Shown here in pieces: positions 26,211 through 37,968 of a stretch of DNA of 64,000 nt; positions within the stretch are counted from its first letter, which is position 1, and every line of letters begins with the position of its first letter. The translations under genes and the position numbers were made by a program. The notes below the pieces were generated by a model. It was not told where the DNA came from. It did no database searches and worked only from the letters and a program-made list of their open reading frames with translations. The stretch comes from Parasponia andersonii (taxonomy: Eukaryota; Streptophyta; Magnoliopsida; Rosales; Cannabaceae): contig JXTB01000123.1 of the NCBI GenBank assembly GCA_002914805.1, positions 613,670 to 677,669 on the forward strand. The letters run 5' to 3'.

Positions 26211-28682
26211 TCAAGTATGAAGCCTCCTGCACAACACATACATGCATCAATGCAAGTTGTACTACAACAAAGAGTCTTGTCTTTAATGGCCAAGGATAGG
26301 GGAGAAACAGGGTGCCCTGACCAATATATATAAATATATACACATATACGTATAGATATACGTATATAAATATCATACTGCACAATAAGTGGCCGTGTGT
26401 TGAATGTAGACCCAGAGGATAAGAGAAGTGATTGCGCCTATGCTACTAATGCTAGCCAGAATGACAATAGGTTAACATTAATCATTTTCTCCTTAGTTGG
26501 AATTGACATTCAGTTTGTAACTTACTTTCTCTTGTCTGTTAGGACTACAAGAGACTTGAGAACCTCTGGACTGATCTTGTCAACAAGTGCACCAGATTCT
26601 GATATCAGAAGAGACTTATAATTCACATAGCTTTGGAGTTTCTTGGCCTCAAAGTTGAGATGCTCTTGATCTGTACTCGACGAAGACAGGATCCAAATGA
26701 ATCATTATTAAGAATTGAAAAGAGGATAAAAAAGCATATAATAAAATTAATATCATAAACGACATATAAACCATACAACTCAAGCACTGGAGATCATTAT
26801 GTATGCCACAGTTGAGAAATTTAATGATCCATAATAACAATTTCTCACAGTAATTACTGTCACAACAACGACAGCATCTTAGAAGAATTCGGTGATTCAC
26901 TAACATACATCTGGGAAACTAATTCTTGTAAAACGAAAAGCGCGAGAATGACTGTTTTCTTTAGAATAACTAAATAATTTATATTTGTTGCTAATGTTCA
27001 ATACTCTTAGTCAATGTAAGGTATACCGTATTGTATTGCATTGCACTTAATTTATTGCTTTGGATTGTCTTGTATTATGATAACGCAATACAATGTTTGG
27101 TTTTGCACGACTATATTACCTTTGAAGGAAAATAGAAGAGAGAAATAAAAAAAATATGAAAAGAGAGAAAATGATACGAGAGAGAATGAGGAAAAAAAAG
27201 TCATTCTAAAGAAGAAGAGAGTGCGATGAAAGATAATAAGGAAAAATAATGAAAGATAAAATGATCAGCGACAAAAATATTATAGAGACGGAGAGAACGA
27301 GAATTAAGAATGAAGAGAAAATTATATAATACACTACACTCATTTTTCAATGAATAAATTATTACACTATTTGTCTTATTATTTTCAAGTGTCCTATTAA
27401 GTTACACAATACAAGATTACTACCAAATACAGTAATATATTAAAACTAAATAATATGTATACAGTGCAACAAACATGCCATAAGCTTTTATTAAAACCAT
27501 TTACTAGCACACACTTGAACTTAGTAAAGACCATCCTAACCTCACAAGAAATTACGATACAAACAATAGTGTTCTTTTTCTTACCAAGTGGTAGAATTTG
27601 AAACTTAAAAACTGAAACAATGGAATTTACTCTTTACAAATAATTTTAAGATGGAAGTCAGCATAGCACAAACAAGTTGCCATTGGACATTAAGATATCA
27701 CGTAATGAACTTTAAATGTAAAGAAGCTCATATGAAGTATAATTTGAGCAACAATAAGGAACTCCTTCGCCTAGTTTCTCGAAAGAAGAATACAGATATG
27801 TAACCCATACTTAGAGTAGTGCAAGTTTTAAGCACTGAAATTTCACAAAAGTGATTGAAAGTACAATATATATTATTTCATTCAGTAAGTGTACTTCTTT
27901 CTTTGGGTCAAGGGCTACTGATCTTCAAATACGACTTTCAATAACACCAGAGTCTATATGTGACAATGTCTTACTTCAAAATGAAAATATATAGAAATTA
28001 CCCATATTACTGAGCTAGAATAAGATGCTGGCAAAGATACCTGTCTCCAAGATGGAATGAGCGCCATGAAATGGAATCCTAGCAAAGAAATCAGTTCCCG
28101 GGAACATCATCCACGTGCGCACGGTGGAATCATGGCTGCCACAGCTAGTACATACTTCCTTAACCAAAGATCTTAATCCAGATCCTTCAACCGCCCTCAT
28201 TACTGACTCAAAGGGAGATGGAACACTAGTCTTTGTTGTTCGAGCCCTCTTCCTCAAAGCCGTAAGTGCTTCTATATTCAAATTCCATAGCTTATCAGTT
28301 TCAACCAGCGGCAATTCCACCATACAAATCACAAATTCCCAATTTCCTCATTAACAAGACCAACTGGATATAAATCCTTCTTTGCTAAGAAACTTTTTAC
28401 TTTATGCATTGTTTTTCTCATTCTTTAATCCAAATTACGTAGTCCAAAAGCATAAATATGCATTTCTACCGTTCGCATTTGATCATTTTCACTTAGAATT
28501 GAAATTCCAAACGATTACTGAAACGTTTATTTATTTATTTTATTTTATCTTATTTTCCAATGTGCGGTTCTAGAACAGAGAGTTTTAAGGTATGAACCTG
28601 GTGTCGGGCTAGAAGAAGATGCTCTGCGCCAGTCTCCAAGCTCATTTAATCTTTCATGAAACTGCTTCAAAGTCTCACCCAT
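26211..28682 (-). CDS. Unrecognised four-exon plant gene, about 185 residues
   Basis: Function unknown; I do not recognise the family. Three exons join without breaking frame: 28598-28682 (from ATG), 28041-28346 and 26526-26670. All have GT-AG introns (donors CAG|GTTCAT, CAG|GTATCT and AAA|GTAAGT; acceptors AATGAG and GTACAG). A fourth small exon at 26211-26226, after a good TTGTGCAG acceptor, would add a few codons and a TGA; this last part is the least certain. An acceptor-like TGCAG just before the ATG suggests a further 5' UTR exon upstream. The product is soluble-looking, with no signal peptide or membrane segment. It starts MGETLKQFHERLNELGDW, has a basic RKRARTTKTS segment near residue 60, a motif CTSCGSHDSTVRTWMMF near residue 100, and a helical, charged C-terminal part. 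The middle exon has the mixed composition of a conserved protein. The intron of 1.4 kb before the third exon may hold a transposon. Confidence 0.6.
27015..27440. mobile_element. Possible MITE in the large intron of the unknown gene
   Basis: A block of about 425 bases is bounded by words rich in GTATTGTATTGCATTG on the left and CAATACAAG...CCAAATACAGTAAT on the right, which are roughly inverted. Between them lies purine-rich sequence (AGAGAGAAAATG). The terminal repeat is poor and no target duplication is clear, so this is tentative. Confidence 0.25.
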
Positions 28683-30749
28683 TCTGCATTCCAACAAAAA
28701 TAATGAGACCTTATAAAGTGAAGCAAAACCAACTCAACAACCCCATAAACAAAACAGGTAAACAGAATTGGATGCAGAGTGCAAAAGAGTCCTAGAAAAG
28801 TTTAGACCTCTCAAGTATTGGAGAGAGAAGCAAAAGCAAATATGGAAATTTTGGCAAATAATCCAAACTGCTATAAATTGCGGTTTACATACAAATGTGT
28901 CACTCTTGTTAAATTTAGTCAAATTAATATGCAAAAAAAAAAAAAAAATGGACCTACTTAAACTAACGAGAATAATGGAAAAAAAAAAAAAGAACAACTA
29001 AAAATGCCCACGAATCAGCCAAACAAAATCCCCAAATCGTCAGCAATATCTACAACAATGACCATCAGAAATTTTGAACTCTTTTTTTATTTTATTTTTT
29101 TTTTTCCAATAAAGCATAAAATATGAATCATTAAACTTGTCTTATGAATATATATGAAAAAGAAAAGACATAAACGTATGATTTTGCTGATACTTGTTCA
29201 AAACAAGGAGCATTTACGGAGCCAATGTCTGCAATAAGAAAAGAAAATGATGGAACAAAACAAATTAGCTATCATTTGGCTATAAGCACGTGAGACAAAA
29301 CAAATTATTTAGCTTCAAGGGGACAGAGGAAAAAGGTTTGTAAGTATAGTGGCAAGAACTATTTTCTCGGGGTTGGATGGAGGAGTATCAGATCGTGTTT
29401 CTGGATTTCTGGGCATTATTTTTTGGAGATCTGGTAAAATGGTGGATCATTTAACAACTTTCGTTAAAAAAAAAAAAAAGTGATTTTAAGTTGTAAATAA
29501 ACCGATAACATAATTATCTGCAATTACTTTTTGCTCAATGTGCTGAGTAGCTCTACACGACCATCGAACGTCATCGAGCCACGGAAATCTTGACTCAACA
29601 AGTTAAGCATTGTCTACTCAGTATTTTTTTTTTTCTTCTTTTATAATTTGTTAATTTAACCCACGATCATTTTTGTCTACTCGGTATTATATTAATACTA
29701 GTTTAATGTACTAATTTCTATATTTATTCGATGATATATATATATATATAGACATAGATTGTCCAAATTTATTTTGAGTGGGAACTTCGGATACGTGGGA
29801 TTTTTATTTCCATCCCTCAGTCATTAGGTAACTAGCATACTGGCATTATTACATCCTTTCCCCTAAATTGATTTTTCCTAACGAGATTAGAGTTTTACCC
29901 TTCATTTCTCCAACCCAATTTATTTTTAAATCTCGGAAAGTAAAATTCATACACCCGTAAAGATTGAAAAAAAAAAAAAAAAAAAAAACTGCTCTCACTC
30001 TCCCAACTCTTGCACTTTGTATCATTATTTATTTTACATCCAATCCCTTCAAGCATTAACAAATTTTTTTTCGAAGAAAAACGCAAGATTTTATTTTTGT
30101 TAAAGCATTTGCAGAATATAAAGGAAGACGATATAAATTTTTGTGGTCACTCCTTTTTCCATTTCTTGGCGGCGAGAACTATATTTTACATTTGTTTCAT
30201 AAATATATGAATTATCTATTTAAATAAGTCTCTCATTTTGTTTAGAGTGTTAGTATCGTTTCAGTTTTTAAGTTGTTTTGTAATTAGATTAAATTAGAAT
30301 TGACCATTTTTTATGGTTATAGATTGTTTGTCTAATTTTATAAGTACTGTTTGTCATGATTTGACAGATTGTATGCTCTTAAGTAGACAATGAAGTTTGA
30401 TGGAGGAAGAAAATCTCATCCAGATCTTAATGAAATTGATTTTCGAAAAAAAAAAAAAGAACAAGGGCGATAATAATAATAATAACAATAACAATAACAA
30501 TAATAGTAGTAATAATAAGGTGGGGGAAGGGGGGCTAATGGCACAATTGGTCCTTTAATTATATAAATTATTACAATTCAATCCCTATTGTTTCAGTTTT
30601 GGCAATTAACTCCTTCAAGTTTCATTTCATTAGCAAAATTGTCTACTTTTTTTTGTTAGAGTTTTTTTTTTTGGACAGAGTTAAATGACTAACAGAAACA
30701 ACATGTGCCCTTAGATTAAAAAAATTAATAAATAAAGGGGCATTATCAA
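28683..30749. other. Intergenic, no gene supported
   Basis: AT-rich, with poly-A/T tracts (28925, 28980, 29090, 29460, 29968) and a trinucleotide-like AAT/AAC repeat at 30471-30520. The stretch at about 30540-30680 (CAATTGGTCCTTTAATTATAT...) has the look of a dispersed plant repeat, but no termini are visible. Confidence 0.5.
30471..30520. repeat. AAT/AAC microsatellite
   Basis: Imperfect run of AAT and AAC triplets of about 50 bases. Confidence 0.9.
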
Positions 30750-30882
30750 GCATGATCCTTGTAAATTGAGACATTTTTAGATAGCAAATCATTTCTTTCC
30801 ATACCTTTCTCTGAACCCGCTAATCATTATAGCAATGCTGACATCTTTAGATACTTCTATTACACTTGTAGTGACAATAACA

Positions 30883-31366
30883 TGACGCAGCAGATTACTA
30901 GATTTACTCTAACTTGCATTCTCATAATAAGAAAAAAAATAAGTAAAATTCTCAACAAGAATTTAGAAGAGAAAATTAAGATTTGATTGAAGATTAGATA
31001 ATTATAACTCTTGTCAATAAAGGTTATTTATACAAGTCTAGAATTAATCGAAACCATCTAATAAAATAATTCTAAGAAACTTACAACTATGTACCTAGTA
31101 CCTACTAATCAAACATACTTCAAATAAATAAATTGTTCATCTAACATATACTTCAAATAGACAAATTATTCACTTAACAAACTTCAAATAAATAAGTTTA
31201 AAATATCTAACCAAAAAAAAAAAGTATTCTACCAAATACTGGAATGTACCTTAGATTAGATTTTAGAATTCTGGGCTTTAGCATTGAGTCATAGTTATAT
31301 TGGTTTTAGGCTATTGGTTGTGGGATATTACATTAGTTTGTGGGCTGCTAGTTATGGGCTACTGCA
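30883..31366 (-). repeat. 3' LTR of the first Ty3/Gypsy element
   Basis: Plus-strand ends TGACGCAGCAG and CTACTGCA. Aligns with 35846-36318 through the CTAGATTT...CTCTAACTTGCATTCTCA block and the repeated CTTCAAATAAATAA words, with many substitutions. Confidence 0.85.
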
Positions 31367-31548
31367 TTAGTTCTTTCTCTCTTGAACAAAACTCGTCCTC
31401 AAGTTACTCAAGATGTGACTTCCAGTCCATAGTGCTCGTACAAATTTTGAACATTGAAAGTTTTAGAAATTGTGTAATTATCTAGTAGATTAATGACATA
31501 TGTATTATTATTAATCTTTTGAATAATGCGAAAGAGACCAATTTTCTT

Positions 31549-31863
31549 CTACTTGAGTTTATTGTATTCCTCTACTGGAAGTCTTTCTTTATATAAATGA
31601 ACCATTACAAAATCACCCTCTTTGAATGACTTGAATCTTTTACTTTTGTCAGCATTAGCCTTATATTTTGTAGTGGATTCTTCTAACTTTCTTTTGATTT
31701 CTTCATAGATGTGGATCGCCATATTAATCAAATAATCGCAATGATACTCATCCGCGAAGTTTTGGTAAAGGTACCAAGTCGAGAGTATGCAACGAATGAC
31801 GAATATAAACAATTTCAAATGGAGATTTACTGCTAGAATGATTTGACACTTTATTGTAGGCAA
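31549..31863 (-). pseudogene. Gypsy integrase C-terminal remnant
   Basis: Open frame of 104 residues with the Gypsy integrase tail pattern: a charged KYKANADKSKR block, then FKEGDFVMVHL, then KERLPVEEYNKLK. No chromodomain can be seen between it and the 3' LTR, so if one existed it is gone. Confidence 0.85.
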
Positions 31864-32689
31864 ACTCAGCTTGCGATAGGACTTTTCCCATTGTTTGGGA
31901 CTTTTCTAATCAAGCACCTTAAAATGTTGCCCAGCATATGATTGATGACTTCAGTTTGTCCATCTGTTTAGGGATGACAAGTGCTACTAAACTGTAAGAT
32001 GATATCAAATTTCTCCTATAAAGTATGCTAAAAATGATTGAGAAATTTACTATCACGTTCAAAGACTATTGTCTTTGGTAATCCATGCAGACATTGTCTT
32101 TGGTAATCGAAAGAACAATTAAGCAATATGGGTAGCATCTGAAGTTTTCTTACAGGGAATAAAATGAGCCATCTTTAAAAAGTGATCTATTGCAACAAAG
32201 ATAGAATTCGAACCCTCTTATGTTCATGGTAGTTCCAAAATGAAATCCATAGACAAATCTTCCCAAGAAATGTCAGAAATAGGAAGTGGCATGTACAACC
32301 CAGTGTTTTGAGCTTGTTCCTTGGCCGTCTGGCATATATAACAATGTTTGATAAATTTCTCAACATTAGCTTAAGATGTGGCCAAAAGTATCGAGCTTCT
32401 ACTAATGAAATAGTTTTGTCTCACCCTATGTATTCTTCTAATCCTCCTACGTATAGCTCTTGAATAATGTGATCTCTGAGAAATCCTCGTAGAATACATT
32501 AATAGTTTTTAAAGAATAGAAAACTATAATGTATTTGATGTTTATTTAAACCTCTGCTAATGCACTTTTGTCATTCTTCTTTAAAATCTTTATCGTATAC
32601 GTATAAGTCTTTCAAATAATTAAAACTGATTATTTTATTTTGAATAATAATCAACAACATAACTTGGTGACTCAATGCATCACCGATCT

Positions 32690-33860
32690 TATTTAATTAT
32701 CCTAACTTATGCCTGAGAAAGAAAGTAAACTTTTGGATGTAGGCAATCCATTGAGCATGCATTCAATTTGGTTTGGAAGAGTTGTTAAGGTACTTAAGAG
32801 ATTGATGATCTGTATTGAGAATGAATTCCTTCTATACTAGATACGGCTCCTATTGTTGCAATATGTAAATAACTGCATATAATTCTTATTTGTACGATGA
32901 CCGTTTCTTTTTGGCTTTGTTGACCTTTTCACTAAAGAAAGTTATCGGTTTCATGTCTTGGGACAGAACAGCTCTAACTCCTATGCAAGAAGCATCATAG
33001 TCGACTTCAAAAATTTTGTCAAAGTCAAGAAGTCCAAGGATGGGTACATTTGTAAGTTTTTCCTTCAAAATAGCAAAACTCTGTTCCACTTATTCTGTCT
33101 AAAGAAATTGCTTCTGCTTCAAATAGTCGGTGCGCGTTGTGACTATAGTGCTAAAGTTTCTCACAAACCATCTATAGAATGTTGCGAGACCATGAAAACT
33201 TTGAACTTTTATAATAGTCTTCAGTGTTTGCCATTCTCGGATAATTTTTAACTTATCTTGGTCAACTTTGATTTTGTCAAAACTTACAACAAAGCCCAAA
33301 AAGACTAAGTTATCAGTCATAAAGCTATATGTCTTTAGGTTGACATATAACTGATTCTCACAAAGTACATTAAAAATTTCGGTCAAGTGTTGTAGATGTT
33401 CCTTCTCATTTTGACTATAGACAAAAATATTATCAAAATAAACGACAATAAATCTTCTAATGAAAGGTTGGAATACTTGATTCATTAATCTCATGAAAGT
33501 AATCAAGGCATTTGATAACCAAATGGCATAACTAATCACTCGTATAATCCTTCATGTGTTTTGAATATAATTTTTCATTTATCTTCAGGACAAATACGAA
33601 TCTGATGGTATCCGCTCTGTAGATCAATTTTGGAAAACAATTTTGATCCTCCCGATTTATTAAGTATGTCATCCATTCGTGGGATAGAAAATTAATATCA
33701 TACTATAATCTTATTGATGGCCCGACTATCAATGCACATCTTCTGGCTTCCATCTTTCTTCGGTATTAGGAGTGCAGGTACAACTACAGGGTTTATACTT
33801 TCTCTTACCATCCTTTTCATAAGAAGGTCTTGGACTTATGTTTGCAGGATTTCATACTCC
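32690..33860 (-). pseudogene. Gypsy reverse transcriptase and RNase H remnant
   Basis: The frame at 33099-33539 holds the fingers-palm core: STFMRLMNQV-like, then VVYFDNIFVYS where the catalytic motif is normally YFDDIL, so the second catalytic Asp is Asn. It continues with FLGFVVS and SFHGLATFYRWFVRNFS. The frame at 32886-33089 continues as the RNase H start (FEVDYDASCIGVRAVLSQ). More palm sequence lies in broken form up to about 33860. Enzymatically dead on two counts. Confidence 0.9.
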
Positions 33861-34159
33861 TTAGGACTCATACAGTAGTGTGGTAGACTCGGTAAGCATA
33901 CTCTGAGAACAAGATTAATCTGATGTTGAATATTTCATAGGGGAGGCAAGCCAATGGGTAACTCCTTAGGAACGATGTCTTCAAATTCCGACAGTAATGT
34001 TTGAACTTGTATAAGACTATTAGTAGAAGTATATACCTCTTTAGGTACAAAAAAAAGGTTGGTCTTAATAGAGGTTGTTTGGTTATTTTACAACCTCATA
34101 GAAACCAGAATAATCTTCATATTATCTTTGTGGAAACTATATGTGCTAGTTTTGCCATT

Positions 34160-34260
34160 ATGCATGGTATTTAAATCAAACTATGAAGGTCGATCAAGCA
34201 ACATATGACAAGCATCCATATCAATAACATCACATAATACCTCATCTTTATATTTATTGA
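34160..34260 (-). pseudogene. Gypsy protease C-terminal remnant
   Basis: The minus strand encodes the conserved block DMDACHMLLDRPS, a stop, then FDLNTMHNG. Related Gypsy elements have GRPWQFD here, so the Trp codon has become TAG. Confidence 0.75.
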
Positions 34261-34659
34261 TGGAAAAAGGAACTCCATATTATTTTAACACTTTTGTTTG
34301 GCCGACGTCCTTGATCCAATCAATGTGATATGGGGCAATATGCGGTTTGGTTGGTAGTTATAACTTATCTACCATAGTCTTAGATACTATTTTCTCGCTA
34401 CTTCCACTATCAATGGTAAGATCACACACTCGTCATTCAACTGTATAATGGGTCTTAAAGATGTTGTATCGTTGCATGTCTTCTTCCTTCTTTAGTGTAT
34501 ACATCAATCATCTTATCACCAAGGAAATACCTTCATCTCTATAAATGATTTCCTCTAGTTCGACTTCATCCACGTACTCCTCATTCTCGAAATAAGTCTC
34601 ATTTCTTTCGACGTCTTCATCATGTACGGTTAGATTGATGGTTTTGTTCTAACGACATT

Positions 34660-34720
34660 AATTTGAATAGTGGCCTATTTGTCCACAATGATAACATTTA
34701 TCACATCTCGGAACTGTATA
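34660..34720 (-). pseudogene. Gypsy gag zinc-knuckle remnant
   Basis: Minus strand reads C-X2-C-X4-H-X4-C beginning CYHCGQIGHYSN, with a TAA just before the last Cys. Gag is therefore interrupted within the knuckle. Confidence 0.8.
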
Positions 34721-35688
34721 AGAGTTGTTAGTATTGTTGTTGACTATTTCTCTTTGGCGGCTGAGCAGTTGGCTGATTGTGAGGAGGAATTGGTCTTAGT
34801 ACTCCATCGTGTTGTCTTGCTATGATCTTCCCTTTACTCAAATCAGATCTTTATGGTAATGTGGAGGATTGTGAAGTTGTTGGATTGTGATTTATCCTTT
34901 TGTTGAGGTGAGTTTCAATTTTCAAAGTGAGTTGAATTGCGCTAAAGTATTATAATATTGTTTAAATACTTTGTCTTGTATGTTTACGCGAAGTCCATCA
35001 ATGAATCTAGAAATCTTTTAACTTCCAGATTCATGAATGTCTACTTGGGTAGCTAGTCTGTGAAACTCGATTACGTATTTTTATACTGTTCGATATGCTT
35101 GTCGGTAATGTTGATATCGAGTAAAAATTACTTGTTCATAATATGGAGGTAGGAAGTGCTCAATCATTAATTATTTCATCTGCTACCAAGTGCGAACTTT
35201 GTTTCTCTCTTGCCAAATACATGTCGCTTTTAATTGATTCAACTAAGCTAACACACCTCTTTTGAGTTAATAAGCCACTAATTTGACTTTTATGTGTTCT
35301 TGAATACCCCAATAATCAAAGAACTTCTCTATTTTGTCTAGCCAATCAAGGAATTTTTCAATCACGAATAAACTATTAAATTGTGGAATCTCGATCTTCA
35401 TACGGTAGTTATTTTACCGAGGTTATTTTCGGGCATGGCTGGTCCTTCATCGTCTTCACTAGAATCTTCATCTTGAAAAAGTTGATTTCGATATTGTCTA
35501 AAATTTTTAAGAGGATCAATTTTTTCATGACTTCATCACTTATAATCGTAATTTCGTCTTGCAAGAAAGTATCGAGTCAAATTTATAAGCATTGTCTCTA
35601 GATTTTATAATCTTTTATCAAGTGCATCTGCTGACTCCTTGTTGCGAACTATTGCACAGTACGATTTTGTTAGCTAAACTCTTCATTC

Positions 35689-35738
35689 NNNNNNNNNNNN
35701 NNNNNNNNNNNNNNNNNNNNNNNNNNNNNNNNNNNNNN
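35689..35738. other. Assembly gap of 50 N
   Basis: Fifty consecutive N bases within the gag region of the first Ty3/Gypsy element. The true gap length is not known from the sequence. Confidence 1.
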
Positions 35739-35830
35739 ATAACGAAGGTGGTGATGAAATAAGGATTTTTTTTTGTACTAAAATAATGTAAGATGACGAT
35801 AACAGGAAAGCTCCACCTGATACAGAGGTA

Positions 35831-35843
35831 GGCTTTGATATCA
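35831..35843 (-). other. Primer binding site of the first Ty3/Gypsy element
   Basis: Minus strand TGATATCAAAGCC just inside the 5' LTR. It matches the initiator-methionine tRNA primer site except for two G-to-A changes. Confidence 0.7.
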
Positions 35844-35845
35844 AT

Positions 35846-36318
35846 TAATACAGCGGATTGCTAGATTTCGCTCTAACTTGCATTCTCACAATGAAAAGAA
35901 AAATAAGCAAAATTCTCAAAGAGAATTTAAAAGAGAAAACTAAGATTTGATTAAAGATTTGATGATTACAACTCTTGTCAATGAAGACTATTTATATAAG
36001 TTTAAGATTAATCTAAACTATCCAATAAAATAATTCTAAAAAACTTATAATCATACACCTAATACCTGCCAACCAAACACACTTCAAATAAATAAATTGT
36101 TCACTTAACATATTTTAAATAAATAAATTATTCACGTAACACACTTCAAATAAATAAGTTTACAATATTTAACACAAAAAAAATATTATACCTACTAATA
36201 AAATGTTCCTTAGATTGAGTTTTAAAATTTTAGACTTTCGCTCTAAGTCATAGATACATGGGTTGTGAACTTCTGAGCAATTGCATCGGTCTATGGACTG
36301 CTAGTAATGGGTGCTGCA
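35846..36318 (-). repeat. 5' LTR of the first Ty3/Gypsy element
   Basis: Partner of 30883-31366; plus-strand ends are TAATACAGCGG and GTGCTGCA. The left terminal TG has become TA, consistent with the general G-to-A/C-to-T wear of this element. Confidence 0.85.
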
Positions 36319-36795
36319 TCACAACAACTATGTAATTGTATGTACGGACAACAACAAAAATAAACAACCCTGCACTGATCGTAGAATCTGCTTTAAACTA
36401 GTACTAGAGTTAAATAAAAAGCTTACCTTTAAGAAGAGGTAAGGCGGCATCGACTAGCTCCATTTTCACTCTTTTCAAAGCTTTAGCGGCAGGTTCAATA
36501 TCAAGCAAGTGCAGGATCACAGGCTGATCAGGGCCTAGCATGGGCCCCCTTGCAGCCATCGGAACAATAGCATACCCTATTTGCCCTGTCGAACATTTTT
36601 CAAAATTGATAAGAATATGCAAATTACAGACTGTTTAATTTGCGTCATAGTGGAGTTTGTTATGCCTGTCTAATTTGCAATAACAATCTCATTATTTGGA
36701 ATTATGTTCTGCTTTTCATTTAAGTTGTACAAAATAACAAAGCTTGAAAGGTCTTCAGGCAAAATTCAAAAATTTATATCTATGTGAATATATAT

Positions 36796-37610
36796 TGTTG
36801 GAGTGGTTTCTATCAGCTATCCACATGTCGCTAAACAGCTGATGTTGTACCTTCTAACTGTCTTCGTATCTTTGCTATCTCAAAGTGCTCCTGGCTTCAG
36901 GCAGGGTCGAAGAGGCAGGGGTAGCCACCTGCAAAGGCTCTTCGATACTTAAGTCAGTGGTTTTTCTTAGTAGCCAGGATTTAGTTTTTCTCTATATGAG
37001 TATATATTTTTTCTTCTCATAAACATTTTTAGATATCTCTTTTTTTATGCATACATGCCCCCTTTTTTTAGGGGCTCCTGGCTCATATATGTAGTCTTGG
37101 GACTATGAACCTCATGATTCTCAATCTCAGGACAGAGTACCTTCTCTCATCTAGACTTACTTCAGAGATCACGGGCCGTAATTACTATGATTCTCCTTGT
37201 ATCGTCGAGGCCTAATTTTTGCCATCCCCTATGGCCCGAGTCTATCAGGAGTGAGACTTTGACAAGCCGTAGTTCTGTCAGGACAGTTTGTCCAATGCGC
37301 GCACCTAACTCAGGATTGCATTAAATATCCTGTCTGTGTCTCGAAAAGCCATTCGGGGGTCTTCTGGAGGAAGACCCCTGAGCCTCCCGACCCTCAGCTA
37401 TGGAAGTAGGGAATGAGTTAGGCCGGACCGGTCCAGGGTCTGGAATGGAGCGGTTTGGCCCTTGACAGTCCATGAGTCCATAAAGTATCACGTGTAACTC
37501 GCGTGGCTTTAAACTGGTCACTTTGGACATGTAACGGATAACACACACCCTTCGTGGCCTGTTTTACCACGTAATCGTCCACATGGCATGTAGTCTAGGA
37601 ATGGGCCCCA
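36796..37610 (-). repeat. 3' LTR of the Tat-type element
   Basis: Plus-strand ends TGTTGGAGTGG and GGGCCCCA. Closely similar to 48431-49579 over its length. Next to it, on the minus strand, is the polypurine tract (37611-37622, GGGGGAAGTTA). Confidence 0.9.
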
Positions 37611-37841
37611 TAACTTCCCCCATTTCCGTAGTTGATGGATTCGCATCGATTAAGTGGGGAAATCACGTTTCCAGTCCTCCAATTTGAGGGATACATTTGG
37701 CCCCTTACCATCATTTCTCCCTAGTTACCGAAGCTGACGACGCTATCTCGTGTTGTGACTTTCCAGATTTTTGAAAATTCTTGTGCTTCGGCCTTCCTCA
37801 CAATGCCCCTCTTAAAAGGGGGGACTCTTCGGCTCCCTTCT

Positions 37842-37848
37842 TATAAAG
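37842..37848 (+). promoter_or_regulatory. TATA box of the antisense gene
   Basis: TATAAAG on the plus strand, about 120 bases before the first in-frame ATG (37969) of the antisense gene. It lies outside the LTR, suggesting that the extra gene has its own promoter and is not driven by the LTR. Confidence 0.5.
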
Positions 37849-37968
37849 ACCGCATTTACACTCGTTTGTTACTTTACCAAAATCTCCAATTACTCTAGTC
37901 TTGTAAAATCTTAGGGTTTCCGACTTCTCCCTTTTCTAGAGACTTTTGCTCTTTTGATCGTATCTAGA

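Larger units (their letters stand above)
30883..36318 (-). mobile_element. Degenerate Ty3/Gypsy (chromovirus-type) retrotransposon
   Basis: LTRs of 484 and 473 bases (30883-31366 and 35846-36318) flank minus-strand remnants. In element order these are gag knuckle, protease end, reverse transcriptase, RNase H and integrase C-terminus, which is the Ty3/Gypsy order. Flanking 5-mers are TAACA and TCACA. The minus strand next to the 5' LTR reads TGATATCAAAGCC, the initiator-methionine tRNA primer site TGGTATCAGAGCC with two G-to-A changes. The element sits at the intron 2/exon 3 boundary of the malate dehydrogenase copy. Stops in every domain show it is dead. A 50-N gap lies inside near the 5' end. 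Confidence 0.9.
30750..36585 (-). pseudogene. Malate dehydrogenase tandem-copy remnant (exons 2 and 3)
   Basis: Two exons of the intact malate dehydrogenase gene at 51-54 kb recur here in the same order and strand. Exon 2 (36427-36585, 159 bases) matches the intact exon 2 in length, keeps its open frame and still has a CAG acceptor and a GTAAGC donor. Exon 3 (about 30750-30882) is damaged: a frameshift falls in the active-site loop region, where the intact gene encodes [13 protein letters not shown], followed by a stop, and the 3' end is worn away. No exon 1 or exons 4-7 were found. A complete Ty3/Gypsy element separates the two exons, and a second one lies upstream of exon 2. It is non-functional. 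Confidence 0.85.
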
